64,000 nt of DNA from JANMDU01 sp043777675 (lineage in GTDB: Bacteria > Pseudomonadota > Gammaproteobacteria > Burkholderiales > Burkholderiaceae_C). The notes beneath the pieces were generated by a model. It was given only the letters and a program-made list of their open reading frames with translations, had not been told where the DNA came from and searched no databases. Location of the stretch: contig JAYWHR010000033.1 in the NCBI GenBank assembly GCA_043777675.1, positions 62,001-126,000 of the forward strand, read 5' to 3'. Position 1 is the first letter of the stretch. Every line of letters starts with the position of its first letter. Shown here piece after piece: positions 16,854 through 24,500 of this stretch. The translations under genes were made by a program, and so were the position numbers.

Positions 16854-17404
16854 TTCAGGCGCTCCTCCAGTAGGCTGCGCACGATGTCTCGCTCTCTGGC
16901 TTGACCAATGCGCAAGGCATCAAACAGCGCCAGCAGCTCATAAAACGGCCGATCAGCTTGAGCCGCCAAGGGCAATTTAGGATACAGCGGGAGCAAGCTT
17001 GTGCCACGCGTGTTTCCCTCAGCATGCGGCCACACAGGCGGCAATTCATCAGCAAACAATACTTTGGATCGCAAAGGCTCCACGCCATGCGCCGTTGGAA
17101 AACCCACCGTCACTTCGCCCCGCACCGCCGGAAAAAAGTAAGCCGCGCCTTGCAGCACCAGCGCACGAAACGCAGGCATCACCAAGCTAGGCACCCCATC
17201 CACATCCGTGAGCAAGCGCGATGCAGACAAACGCGCAATGCAGGCATGCGCCTCAAAGGGCGACATATGCAGCGCATGCGCCAACGCCGCATAAGGCAAC
17301 CGATGCCCCTGCAAACACACCAACTTAAACGCCACAGCCAAATCCTGCGGCTTCAATGACCACTGTGAATGCCCCAGTCTTGACTTGATTCCTGAATTAC
17401 TCAT
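16850..17404 (-). CDS. Winged-helix protein partner of the NTase
   Basis: The protein has about 184 residues, with MSNSGIKSRLGHSQWSLKPQ at the chosen start. The N-terminal half reads as a helix-turn-helix: LPYAALAHALHMSPFEAHACI then RLSASRLLTDVDGVPSLVMP as wing. The C-terminal half has no recognised domain. It overlaps the downstream NTase by 4 bp. By position and fold it should be the cognate antitoxin-like regulator. Upstream lie repeated TGCATAT boxes that could be its operator. A longer start at 17443 would run through those boxes, so I prefer 17404. Confidence 0.55.
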   Translation of the reverse strand: MSNSGIKSRLGHSQWSLKPQDLAVAFKLVCLQGHRLPYAALAHALHMSPFEAHACIARLSASRLLTDVDGVPSLVMPAFRALVLQGAAYFFPAVRGEVTVGFPTAHGVEPLRSKVLFADELPPVWPHAEGNTRGTSLLPLYPKLPLAAQADRPFYELLALFDALRIGQARERDIVRSLLEERLK

Positions 17405-17420
17405 TCCCGCCTCCATACGC

Positions 17421-17505
17421 AATATGCATATAGAATATGCCATGAAATAAAGTATATTTCAAGGTGTTTTACAAAAACTATGCAATTTGCATATTGCATA
17501 TTGCA
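17421..17505. promoter_or_regulatory. Repeated TGCATAT boxes upstream of the winged-helix gene
   Basis: AATATGCATAT at 17421-17431 and GCATATTGCATATTGCATA at about 17488-17506 give four or more copies of a TGCATAT-like unit in the leader of the winged-helix/NTase pair. An autoregulatory operator is inferred. Confidence 0.4.
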
Positions 17506-17509
17506 TAGG

Positions 17510-17541
17510 TTTCATTCGTTATTTGCGAATAACGAATGAAA
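17510..17541. repeat. Perfect 14-bp inverted repeat
   Basis: Arms TTTCATTCGTTATT (17510-17523) and AATAACGAATGAAA (17528-17541) flank a TGCG loop, 16 bp after the stop of the 17557-18471 gene. No T-tract follows on either strand, so it is a weak intrinsic-terminator candidate. An operator, or a recombination-site remnant, is equally possible. Confidence 0.8.
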
Positions 17542-17556
17542 GCTGTTTAAATCACC

Positions 17557-18471
17557 TCAAAATTTAGGGGAAATTGGCCTTCTCCCGGCATGAATAATGC
17601 GCAGAGTGCTATCGAAAGATGAGTACTTTACTGAACGCAAACCATCGCATAGGCCTGCAATCATCATGAGTGCACTTCCGGTGTCGATCTGTGATTGCCT
17701 TGCTAGCAGCCTCGCGCCATTCTCATCAGCCTCGGGCTCTAAGATTTGCAAAAGGCGATCCACCGCTGCGTCGTCGATGAGCTGCCTCATGTCTCGGCCT
17801 ATCAGCCTCGCGCTGGCACCCTCGTAAGTGTAATCGTCTGCCTCAAAAATCTCTGGATAGCTGGCAGCGGCATAATCGTATTGATCGCAATCAAGATAGT
17901 GGCGCAGATACAGCATCAAATCCCCGGCATCGCGCCCGGGGTGCGTGAGCTTGCGGTCTTGCCATGCTGTGATCTTAAGCAATGCTAAAGCGGGCAAACT
18001 AGGAACGACTAATTCAATACCGCCTGGCAAGCGCACTTCATGCCCCGATTGCATTGCCTCCTGCATACCAAAGCAATCAAAAATCGTTTGCTGCTCCGGC
18101 GGCCAAGCCAGTGTGCGGTCGGCTCGCTCCACGCCGCCAAACGGCACGATATCAAGCGGTCTGCCCGAGCGATGCCAGAGCTTGTGCGTTGCCTCCTTTG
18201 ATCTCGCTTCAAACTGCCCGCTTGCAATCAGCGCTTGGCGCAGGGCATCAAAGCTTGCCCAATCGCGCACCATCACACCAAAATCCACATCCTCGGTCAG
18301 GCGCAGCGTCTTGATGCCATACACATGCAGCAGCATCACATCACGCGCTGCCGCACCCATGAGGAAAAATGGCGCATCTATTTTTGCGGCCTCTTGCTGC
18401 AAGGGGCGCACTATCTCAACCAGTGGCTGCAGATCAAGCTTGGCGGACAAGTCGTACAACATGTTCTTCAT
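17557..18471 (-). CDS. AbiEii-like nucleotidyltransferase toxin
   Basis: The protein has about 304 residues. The NTase signature is FFLMGAAARDVMLL with the acidic pair in LRLTEDVDFGVMV, then a third acidic residue in RPLDIVPFGGVE and the helical motif LALLKITAWQDR. This is the DUF1814/AbiEii type, in which the toxin blocks growth by modifying RNA or tRNA (family knowledge). It follows an AbiEi-like antitoxin gene with a 38-bp overlap. The last residues (about STLRIIHAGRRPI) come from a dispersed repeat copy, so the native C-terminus may have been replaced. Confidence 0.7.
   Translation of the reverse strand: MKNMLYDLSAKLDLQPLVEIVRPLQQEAAKIDAPFFLMGAAARDVMLLHVYGIKTLRLTEDVDFGVMVRDWASFDALRQALIASGQFEARSKEATHKLWHRSGRPLDIVPFGGVERADRTLAWPPEQQTIFDCFGMQEAMQSGHEVRLPGGIELVVPSLPALALLKITAWQDRKLTHPGRDAGDLMLYLRHYLDCDQYDYAAASYPEIFEADDYTYEGASARLIGRDMRQLIDDAAVDRLLQILEPEADENGARLLARQSQIDTGSALMMIAGLCDGLRSVKYSSFDSTLRIIHAGRRPISPKF
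17584..17622 (+). repeat. Dispersed repeat copy at 3' end of NTase gene
   Basis: CCGGCATGAATAATGCGCAG followed by AGTGCTATCG, antisense to the NTase gene, encoding its C-terminal residues. Confidence 0.75.
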
Positions 18472-19507
18472 ACAGCCGCTTGGCCGTCTCGATACAACGC
18501 GCATCGCCAGTGGCTAGCAAATCTGCGTACACCAACACGGGCGGCACGCACACTTCACCTTGCTCATCCGGGAAATTCCAAAACCGCCTGCGCACCTCTA
18601 CCGCATCACGATGCTGCGCATCGGCTTCTTTCATAAATCGGTATTTGCCTGCCAGCAAGCCCGGCAGCTTCTCGGCATACAGCGTCAGCTCAGCCGGCTT
18701 GAGGTATTGCGTCAGCAGCGCACCCGCAGGCTCGCCGCCCCATTGCGCGGCATGCGCTGCCAGCGGCCAATCGCGCCATTCGTCAATCGCCTGCACGTAA
18801 TAGCGCCCAAGCAAGGTACGCGGGCGCAGCTGGCGCGCATATGCATCTGCCCACAGCGCCAGCAGCCGCTCGCCCTCGTGCAGGCGGCGCGTGCCGCGCT
18901 TGGCTTTGATCTCTGTGATAAAGCCCTGTTGCTGCAAATCCGGCATCACCCAGCCCACCGTGCCATGCGCCACACCCGCTCGAGCAGCCAGCTCACGGTA
19001 TGGCAAATTGACCCATTCAGGATGGCACAGCAAAGCAAAGATTACCTGTAAACCCGTTGGCTGAAAAGCCCGCCCTATTTGCAGCGCTTTCGCTTTGAGC
19101 ATCGGCTTACGCCCCACCACAAACACCATCAGCCCCGGCTGCTGAATATGGGCATTGCCCGCCGCATCAGCAAACTCGCGCCCCTGCTGACGCAAAGCCT
19201 CGGCAAGCTCGGGTGCGATGTAATCTGCCACCAGCAGCCCCGGCAAGCCATGCAGCTCCGCTTGTCTGTCCAGCTGATGCAGCGCCGCCCCCAGATTGGC
19301 AGGGCGCAATGTTCGCTTGATCTCGACCCAATAGCGCTGCAGCTCATCGCCCCGCCCTATCTTGGCCACCGCATCCGCTTGCAAGTTGCCACGCATCTCA
19401 ACCGCCGGCTCCTCCACCGCAGCCAACCCTAAGCCCCGCAGCGCCTCAAAGGCTGCGCTGAGCAGATCAGTTTCTTGGGTGACGAGTATTTTGTCCATTA
19501 TTTTCAT
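18434..19507 (-). CDS. Type IV antitoxin, AbiEi family
   Basis: This is a 357-residue protein. The N-terminal part (RYWVEIKRTLRPANLGAAL and GLPGLLVADYIAPELAEALR) looks like a restriction-endonuclease-type fold. A winged helix follows at about 175-235 (PYRELAARAGVAHGTVGWVM then GFITEIKAKRGTRRL), then a C-terminal domain. This is the pattern I associate with long AbiEi-family antitoxins, which repress transcription and counteract the NTase toxin. It lies directly upstream of and overlaps the AbiEii-like gene. MDKILVTQ three codons in (19498) is an alternative start; upstream sits a TTGTCCA/TGGACAA repeat cluster. Confidence 0.72.
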   Translation of the reverse strand: MKIMDKILVTQETDLLSAAFEALRGLGLAAVEEPAVEMRGNLQADAVAKIGRGDELQRYWVEIKRTLRPANLGAALHQLDRQAELHGLPGLLVADYIAPELAEALRQQGREFADAAGNAHIQQPGLMVFVVGRKPMLKAKALQIGRAFQPTGLQVIFALLCHPEWVNLPYRELAARAGVAHGTVGWVMPDLQQQGFITEIKAKRGTRRLHEGERLLALWADAYARQLRPRTLLGRYYVQAIDEWRDWPLAAHAAQWGGEPAGALLTQYLKPAELTLYAEKLPGLLAGKYRFMKEADAQHRDAVEVRRRFWNFPDEQGEVCVPPVLVYADLLATGDARCIETAKRLYEEHVVRLVRQA

Positions 19508-19586
19508 TGTCCACGATTATTGGACAAAATGCAATATTGGACAAATGCGGGGTTCAATTTTTATGAATATTCCTGTGTTTGGACAA
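19507..19586. promoter_or_regulatory. TTGGACAA repeat cluster, candidate antitoxin operator
   Basis: An inverted repeat TTGTCCA (19507-19513)/TGGACAA (19521-19527) is followed by further TTGGACAA copies at about 19538 and 19579. The first two direct copies share TTGGACAAA with TGC close downstream. Position at the antitoxin start suggests autoregulation. Confidence 0.5.
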
Positions 19587-19778
19587 CCTCGATGCAAGCT
19601 CGCTCTTTTACAAAATGTGGCGATGTTTTTCAAACACTAGTTCCATCGATCAGTATTGCAGCCTAAGGAATACAAGCGCAGTCAGCAAGTATCGATTTAA
19701 ATCAACGATCAATGCCCTTCACAAAAGAAGTTACGCGTGAACTTGTAGTTCTAGCTGGCTCGTGATACCTACTGATAT

Positions 19779-20240
19779 TTATTCAGCAAGCAGTTCACGC
19801 AGAGTAAACCTCGCAAGCCCGATAGTTGCCGTAGCAGTAGCGGCCGATAGCAGTCCGCCAATCATGATCGTTACACCCAAAAAGGGGTGAAATGCCTTCA
19901 AAACCATCCAAGTCGCACAAATACATGCAAGAGTCCCGATTAAGCACCACCCAAAGGCAATTAAAACTCGCGCTTTGAGTTTTGGATAATCTGGCCATTC
20001 GATCAATACTTTCCGCCCACCGCTCAACGAAAGAAGTTCAAGGCTTTCTCGATAGCAAAAAGCAAGCATTGCAATAGAAAGCCCTGCCGCGGAAAGACCC
20101 CAAGCTACCGAATCACTCAAAGGCTTAAGCAGCACATCTGCCCACATTGGCTGATAAGCATAAACAGCAAACGGAATCAAAGCAAGAAGTAGTTCTGGCG
20201 AAATGAACGCCTGTCGCAAAAAATCAGTGAGCCTAGTCAT
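19779..20240 (-). CDS. Four-helix membrane protein of unknown function
   Basis: I do not recognise this 153-residue protein. Four hydrophobic stretches are visible: LLLALIPFAVYAYQPMWADV, WGLSAAGLSIAMLAFCY, LIAFGWCLIGTLACICATWM and TIMIGGLLSAATATATIGLA. A charged cytoplasmic segment RKVLIEWPDYPKLKAR lies between helices two and three. The start overlaps the stop of the upstream 300-residue gene by 4 bp, so the two are co-translated. A soluble gene plus a small multi-helix membrane gene in an accessory island resembles sensor/effector layouts of abortive-infection systems, but that is inference from layout only. Confidence 0.7.
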   Translation of the reverse strand: MTRLTDFLRQAFISPELLLALIPFAVYAYQPMWADVLLKPLSDSVAWGLSAAGLSIAMLAFCYRESLELLSLSGGRKVLIEWPDYPKLKARVLIAFGWCLIGTLACICATWMVLKAFHPFLGVTIMIGGLLSAATATATIGLARFTLRELLAE

Positions 20241-21139
20241 GGATGCTCCAAACCGCGCTCATCATTAAGCTTTTGAAACGCTTCGAAAGCATGGTCGAAA
20301 AGTCGTTTAGGCTCAGGATCACCTTCGAACAGAAAGCTTTTCTGGTTTTCACTGGTTCGGATGATGACTTGGCGACCATGCTCAATCCCCTTCACTCGCG
20401 CACGGCCATAGCCGTCCGCAGCCATAAGCAACGCGGCGTCACCAAGCCCATCTAATAGTGGCTCCATCAATTCAAGTAGATCAGCGGGTGGTAAATCAGC
20501 GAGAACAGCCCTCGCAATTTCGGTTACTTTGGTTTTAATGCCCTGAGGTGCCTCCTCTTTAATCACTGCTTCTGTGAGCTTGCGCTTTAGTAAGTATTCA
20601 CTGAGCGACTTCCAACACGGGCCAAAGAGTGGATTCGGCGGAAAAATAGACGCTTGCAATTCCGTGATAACACTCAAGCCTGAAAGTCTGGTAACAAAGG
20701 TCCGCAAGTCTGCAATTGGCTCAATGTCGCAGCCGACAAAGAACTTTTGAAACTTGATTTCAACTAGATCCCTGAATACTTTTTCGAACTGATCGCTAGG
20801 GAAACTATTCCATATATGTCGATATGCCAAGCCACTAAAAGCAGGTAAATAAACAAATGGGCTGGCAACATCAATCAAGTACGGCACCGATGCGGATACT
20901 GATGCGTGTCGATCCTCTCTGACCACCTCTACCTCGCCAACCTGCCGATATTTGGCGATCTTTGCGTAAAACCCCGTTTCCTGTCCCGGTGCACCGAAAG
21001 CTTGAAAGTCAATGAAGCTGTAGCGTGTCCCACGGTATTCGATGGTCGCAGGTTCACGCATAGCCTCAACAATTTTGTCCGCAGTCAATTCGCCACGCTT
21101 TCGCACCCGCCCAAGATAGAACTTCGCTTGCTTGCTCAT
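20237..21139 (-). CDS. Soluble protein of unknown function, partner of the membrane protein
   Basis: This 300-residue protein is not recognised. It opens with MSKQAKFYLGRVRKRGELTA and has a possible small-domain segment EYRGTRYSFIDFQAFG. It has no signal peptide, membrane segment, Walker motif or obvious nuclease motif. The C-terminal third (GYGRARVKGIEHGRQVIIR and KSFLFEGDPEPKRLF) could be a beta-rich domain. It is the upstream member of a two-gene unit with a 4-bp overlap. Codon use looks less biased than in fabI nearby, consistent with an acquired cassette. Confidence 0.7.
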   Translation of the reverse strand: MSKQAKFYLGRVRKRGELTADKIVEAMREPATIEYRGTRYSFIDFQAFGAPGQETGFYAKIAKYRQVGEVEVVREDRHASVSASVPYLIDVASPFVYLPAFSGLAYRHIWNSFPSDQFEKVFRDLVEIKFQKFFVGCDIEPIADLRTFVTRLSGLSVITELQASIFPPNPLFGPCWKSLSEYLLKRKLTEAVIKEEAPQGIKTKVTEIARAVLADLPPADLLELMEPLLDGLGDAALLMAADGYGRARVKGIEHGRQVIIRTSENQKSFLFEGDPEPKRLFDHAFEAFQKLNDERGLEHP

Positions 21140-21148
21140 TTTGTTCCT

Positions 21149-21331
21149 TTACATACGGAATTGCTTACCGAGTGCCGCATACCGCAACGCCTGTGGGCGC
21201 TGGAGAGTGGTGTCGACCTCTACTTCAGTTTTGCGAAAGAAGGACTTGAGGCGGTCGACTTTGGCTGCGATTCGAGCCCGCTTCACATCTTGCACAGCCC
21301 AGCCCGCTGTAATCAGCAACGCATCAATGCT
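21149..21331 (-). pseudogene. Remnant, possibly of a type I restriction gene
   Basis: An open reverse frame without a good start reads SIDALLITAGWAVQDVKRAR and later DTTLQRPQALRYAALGKQFRM before a TAA. The LL-x-x-AGW-x-VQD string resembles the beginning of HsdR-type restriction subunits. The second part does not fit that protein, so the fragment looks like a deletion scar. It fills most of the 331-bp gap before fabI. Confidence 0.3.
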
Positions 21332-21470
21332 TTATCGGGCGCGGGCGTTGAATGTCAAAAAATGTTTCCTTGCTGGATTCTATGCATAAATTTTCAGCAA
21401 TTGGCATAGGTTGCCCGCATGCGACAATTCTGTCCATCTTCTGTGCATTTCTATTTCAAGAGGCATCTTC

Positions 21471-22271
21471 ATGGGTTTTCTTACTGGCAAAAAACTGCTG
21501 ATCACTGGCGTTCTGTCTAACCGCTCGATTGCTTATGGCATTGCCAAGGCTTGTCACCGCGAGGGGGCGGAGTTGGCGTTTTCTTATGTGGGCGAGCGGT
21601 TTAAGGATCGGATCACGGAGTTTGCGGCTGATTTTGGTTCGAAGCTGATTTTTGATTGCGATGTGGGCTCAGATGAGCAGATTGAGAAGATGTTTGCGGA
21701 TTTGTCGCTCGTTTGGCCGAGGTTTGATGGCTTTGTGCATGCGATTGGCTTTGCGCCGCGCGAGGCGATTGCGGGGGACTTTCTCGATGGCCTCTCGCGC
21801 GAGGGTTACAAAATCGCCCACGATATTTCGGCTTACAGTTTTCCGGCGATGGCCAAGGCTTGTTTGCCGATGTTGAACGATAAATCTGCGGTGCTCACGC
21901 TCACTTATCTAGGCGCAGAGCGCGTGGTGCCTAACTACAACACGATGGGCTTGGCCAAAGCCTCTTTGGAAGCCAGCGTGCGCTACTTGGCTGAATCGCT
22001 GGGCGCGAAGAATCGCCAGCTCAGAGCCAATGGCATCAGCGCCGGACCGATCAAAACTTTGGCGGCCAGTGGCATCAAAGGCTTTGGAAAAATCTTGTCG
22101 GTCGTCGCAGAAAACTCACCGATTCGCCGCAACGTGACATTGGAAGACGTGGGCAATGCAGCTGCGTTTTTGCTGAGTGATTTGGCTGCTGGCGTGAGCG
22201 CGGAGATCATGTATGTGGACGGCGGCTTTAGCAATGTGGTGGGCGGGATTGCAGAGCCTGTTGGCGAATGA
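21471..22271 (+). CDS. fabI: Enoyl-[acyl-carrier-protein] reductase (NADH)
   Basis: The 266-residue short-chain reductase performs the last step of fatty-acid elongation. Family marks: GFLTGKKLLITGVLSNRSIA (nucleotide site of FabI), the active-site segment TLTYLGAERVVPNYN with catalytic Tyr, and Y-x6-K as YNTMGLAK. The C-terminus has EIMYVDGGFSNV. The ATG at 21471 is the family start; a 20-codon longer frame exists but lacks support. Triclosan and isoniazid-type inhibitors act on this family. Confidence 0.96.
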   Translation: MGFLTGKKLLITGVLSNRSIAYGIAKACHREGAELAFSYVGERFKDRITEFAADFGSKLIFDCDVGSDEQIEKMFADLSLVWPRFDGFVHAIGFAPREAIAGDFLDGLSREGYKIAHDISAYSFPAMAKACLPMLNDKSAVLTLTYLGAERVVPNYNTMGLAKASLEASVRYLAESLGAKNRQLRANGISAGPIKTLAASGIKGFGKILSVVAENSPIRRNVTLEDVGNAAAFLLSDLAAGVSAEIMYVDGGFSNVVGGIAEPVGE

Positions 22272-22293
22272 TATTTAGAACGTTTTAGGCGTA

Positions 22294-22339
22294 TAGCCGG
22301 CATAAAATATGCGCGGAGTGCTATTAAATCAGGAGTATT
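22294..22339 (+). repeat. Dispersed repeat copy between fabI and a membrane-protein gene
   Basis: This is the best copy of the family: TAGCCGGCATAAAATATGCG followed by CGGAGTGCTATTAAATC and AGGAGTATT. It lies between convergent genes and ends at the stop codon of the downstream gene. Confidence 0.85.
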
Positions 22340-22776
22340 CAGACTTCTGCGATAGCTTCTGACATGGCCTCCACCCCATAGGCCTCCCGCTCAAAGCAAT
22401 TGCCCAAATACAGATCGTTGCCGCGCAGCCAAGCCCAAAAGCTTGCTGTAGGGTAAGCCAATAAAAACAACACGCCCCAGCGTTCAAACTGCCGCACATG
22501 CACACGTTCATGCGCATGCCAGCGCTGCAAATCTTCAGCCTGTAGCGCTACGATGAGGTGCCCCAAAGTGATCGCTGCGAATCTTTGGTGGCGCAGTAGC
22601 CACTGAGCCAAATCGCTGTCTTGCGGCAAACAACACTCCAATGCGCCATCTACCCAACGCATACGCCCACCAGCCAGCAAAACAACCGGGGCCAAAAGTA
22701 GCCCGAGCGCAGAGCATGGTGCAGCCCAAATCAGACGACTGATACGAAAAAAGAAAAGAAAGTACGAAGATGACAT
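22339..22776 (-). CDS. Conserved membrane protein with HExxH motif
   Basis: The 145-residue protein has two hydrophobic N-terminal stretches (FLFFFRISRLIWAAPCSALG and LLLAPVVLLAGG), a middle segment HAHERVHVRQFERWG containing HExxH as HERVH, and a C-terminal helix LFLLAYPTASFWAWLRG followed by CFEREAYGVEA. HExxH plus the later Glu in FEREAY would fit a small zinc metallopeptidase, but a full fold is not evident. I recall such proteins as unannotated in betaproteobacteria. Function unknown. Confidence 0.75.
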   Translation of the reverse strand: MSSSYFLFFFRISRLIWAAPCSALGLLLAPVVLLAGGRMRWVDGALECCLPQDSDLAQWLLRHQRFAAITLGHLIVALQAEDLQRWHAHERVHVRQFERWGVLFLLAYPTASFWAWLRGNDLYLGNCFEREAYGVEAMSEAIAEV

Positions 22777-22850
22777 GGGAGGGGTGGGCTATATCTCCCA
22801 ATAACGCATGCATTCCTCAAAAAGACGACTTCATAAGTGTTTTAGGCCGC

Positions 22851-22894
22851 TAGCCGGCGTAGATAAAATGCAAGCAGCTATCAAATTCATAGTG
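22851..22894 (+). repeat. Dispersed repeat copy at the ispF stop
   Basis: TAGCCGGCGTAGATAAAATG followed by CAAGCAGCTATCAAATTC. The 3' part overlaps the last codons and stop of ispF. Confidence 0.75.
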
Positions 22895-23396
22895 TTTTCA
22901 ACAGCAACACCACAGCGCGAGCCTCCATGCTCTGGCCTTGACCCACCGGCCCCAAGTGCTCATAGGTCTTGGCTTTGATGTTGACTTGACTCTCGCTCAC
23001 ACCCAGCGCCTGCGCGATGCGGCTTTTCATGGCTGGGATATATACCGCCAATTTGGGTGCTTGCGCGATCACAGTGCTGTCTAAATTGCCCAATTGAAAG
23101 CCCGCCGCTCGCACACGGCGCATAGCCTCAGCGAGCATTGTGATGGAATCTGCACCTTTGAAATCTGCATCGGTATCCGGAAAATGCTTGCCAATATCGC
23201 CCAAGGCCGCGGCGCCCAAGAGCGCATCGGTGATGGCATGGCAGAGCAAATCGGCATCGGAGTGACCGAGCAAGCCTTTGTCGAAGGGAATCTCCACACC
23301 GCCGATGATGAGCTTGCGGCCGGGCACCAATTGATGGGTATCCCAGCCCTCGCCAATGCGAATGCGTGGGATGTGTTGTTCGCCTGCCAAATTCAT
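22887..23396 (-). CDS. ispF: 2-C-methyl-D-erythritol 2,4-cyclodiphosphate synthase
   Basis: The 169-residue enzyme makes MEcPP in the non-mevalonate isoprenoid pathway. The zinc ligands are in GEGWDTHQL (Asp and His) with the later His in LGHSDADLLCHAI. Catalytic elements include DIGKHFPDTD and the C-terminal KAKTYEHLGPVGQG. The ATG at 23396 gives the family length; 25 further in-frame codons upstream run into the DUF2789 gene and are rejected. ispD lies two genes upstream on the same strand, with the small DUF2789 gene between. Confidence 0.96.
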   Translation of the reverse strand: MNLAGEQHIPRIRIGEGWDTHQLVPGRKLIIGGVEIPFDKGLLGHSDADLLCHAITDALLGAAALGDIGKHFPDTDADFKGADSITMLAEAMRRVRAAGFQLGNLDSTVIAQAPKLAVYIPAMKSRIAQALGVSESQVNIKAKTYEHLGPVGQGQSMEARAVVLLLKTL

Positions 23397-23403
23397 ACCG
23401 CTA

Positions 23404-23646
23404 TTATGTCGGGCTAATCGGGTGGCTGAGCGCCACAGAAAGCGCATCGACAGGAATCGCCCAATCCGCATCTTGAGCCACTGATTCTTTCAAAAACATG
23501 CGTTGACTGTCGCTCCAAATCGGCATCTGAACCAATTTTCCGTCACTGCAAGCACCGATATTGCTGGCAATGAACGTTTGAATTGAAGATTCATCGGAGG
23601 GCAAGCCCAGTTGGTCAAACAAATCCGTCATGGTTCTCATAGGCAT
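23404..23646 (-). CDS. DUF2789 family protein
   Basis: This 80-residue cytosolic protein has the DUF2789 pattern FDQLGLPSDESSIQTFI and the tail SQRMFLKESVAQDADWAIPV. The start at 23646 has a Shine-Dalgarno AAGGAG six bases upstream. The function of the family is unknown. It sits between ispD and ispF. Confidence 0.85.
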   Translation of the reverse strand: MPMRTMTDLFDQLGLPSDESSIQTFIASNIGACSDGKLVQMPIWSDSQRMFLKESVAQDADWAIPVDALSVALSHPISPT

Positions 23647-23707
23647 AAATTCTCCTTAGGATCACCCATTGTGCGCCGCAGCAACTATTCTTGCTGACCG
23701 CACCTGA

Positions 23708-24412
23708 TCAGCCCCTGCGCGACATCAGCACAGCTTGCGCCAAAGCAAAATCTTCAGGGTAAGTGACTTTGAAATTTTGCGCACTGCCGGGGATGAGCTT
23801 GGGCGCCACGCCAATAGCCTCCAATGCACTGGCCTCATCCGTGACTTCATCACCAGCTCGCGCAAGTGCTTGCATGAGCTGCCCAATGCGAAACATCTGC
23901 GGCGTTTGCGCGAGCCATTTGTCGGCTCGATCAAGTGTGCCGTTCACACGCCCGGATTTTTCCTGTTTCAAAGTATCAGGCAGCTTGAGTGCCATGAGCC
24001 CGCCGACTTCGTCGCCCACACAAGCATCAATCACTGCATTGATTTGCTCAGGCGTGATCAAGCACCGCGCCGCATCATGCACCAATACCCAATCCGTATT
24101 TTGTGCAGCGAACTCCAGCAAAGCTTTTAACCCATTAAATACAGTGGTAGCCCGCTTACTTCCTGCGCAAGCTGCTATTAAAAAAGTAGTGTTAGGCAGC
24201 TTCACGACCTGCGCCAACAGATCATCTAATGGAGAAATCACAACTGCAGTTTGCGCCACACGCGGCACAGCCGCAAAAGCAGCCAAGGTATGCGCCACCA
24301 TCGGCTGGCCAGCGATTTGACGATATTGCTTGGGCAAACCCTCACCCGAGCGCGAGCCTACGCCGCCACATGGAATGAGCGCAAAGATGCGGGGGATTGT
24401 GGTTGAAGACAT
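23708..24412 (-). CDS. ispD: 2-C-methyl-D-erythritol 4-phosphate cytidylyltransferase
   Basis: The 234-residue enzyme couples CTP to MEP. The N-terminal nucleotide loop is ALIPCGGVGSRSGEGLPKQY, with the later motif VLVHDAARCLI and the C-terminal VTYPEDFALAQAVL. I chose the start at 24412 (MSSTTIPRIFALIP); the longer frame would overlap mfd and its leader. A weak dispersed-repeat copy lies in the GGxxR-type loop (around LIAACAGSKRATT), replacing residues where other IspD proteins have GG-x-x-R. Divergent from mfd. Confidence 0.95.
   Translation of the reverse strand: MSSTTIPRIFALIPCGGVGSRSGEGLPKQYRQIAGQPMVAHTLAAFAAVPRVAQTAVVISPLDDLLAQVVKLPNTTFLIAACAGSKRATTVFNGLKALLEFAAQNTDWVLVHDAARCLITPEQINAVIDACVGDEVGGLMALKLPDTLKQEKSGRVNGTLDRADKWLAQTPQMFRIGQLMQALARAGDEVTDEASALEAIGVAPKLIPGSAQNFKVTYPEDFALAQAVLMSRRG
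24148..24191 (+). repeat. Diverged dispersed repeat copy inside ispD
   Basis: TAGCCCGCTTACTTCCTGCG followed by CAAGCTGCTATTAAAAAAG. It is recognisable by the TAGCC-N-TGCGCAAG-TGCTATTAAA spacing but is more diverged than the others. Confidence 0.45.
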
Positions 24413-24450
24413 CCAGAGATTGTATGAGCCGATAAAATCAGATGCTTCAA

Positions 24451-24474
24451 ACCCCGTCTCGCAAGAAACGGGGT
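24451..24474 (+). promoter_or_regulatory. Hairpin in the mfd leader
   Basis: ACCCCGT and ACGGGGT form a perfect 7-bp stem around a 10-nt loop, 26 bp before the mfd ATG. No T-run follows directly, so a leader structure or operator is more likely than a terminator. Confidence 0.4.
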
Positions 24475-24500
24475 ATTCGTCATTCTCAAGCAACAAAACA

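Noticed and set aside
17510..17541. Calling the palindrome a rho-independent terminator
   Set aside because: AT-rich stem and no T-run on either side; kept as a repeat with unknown role.
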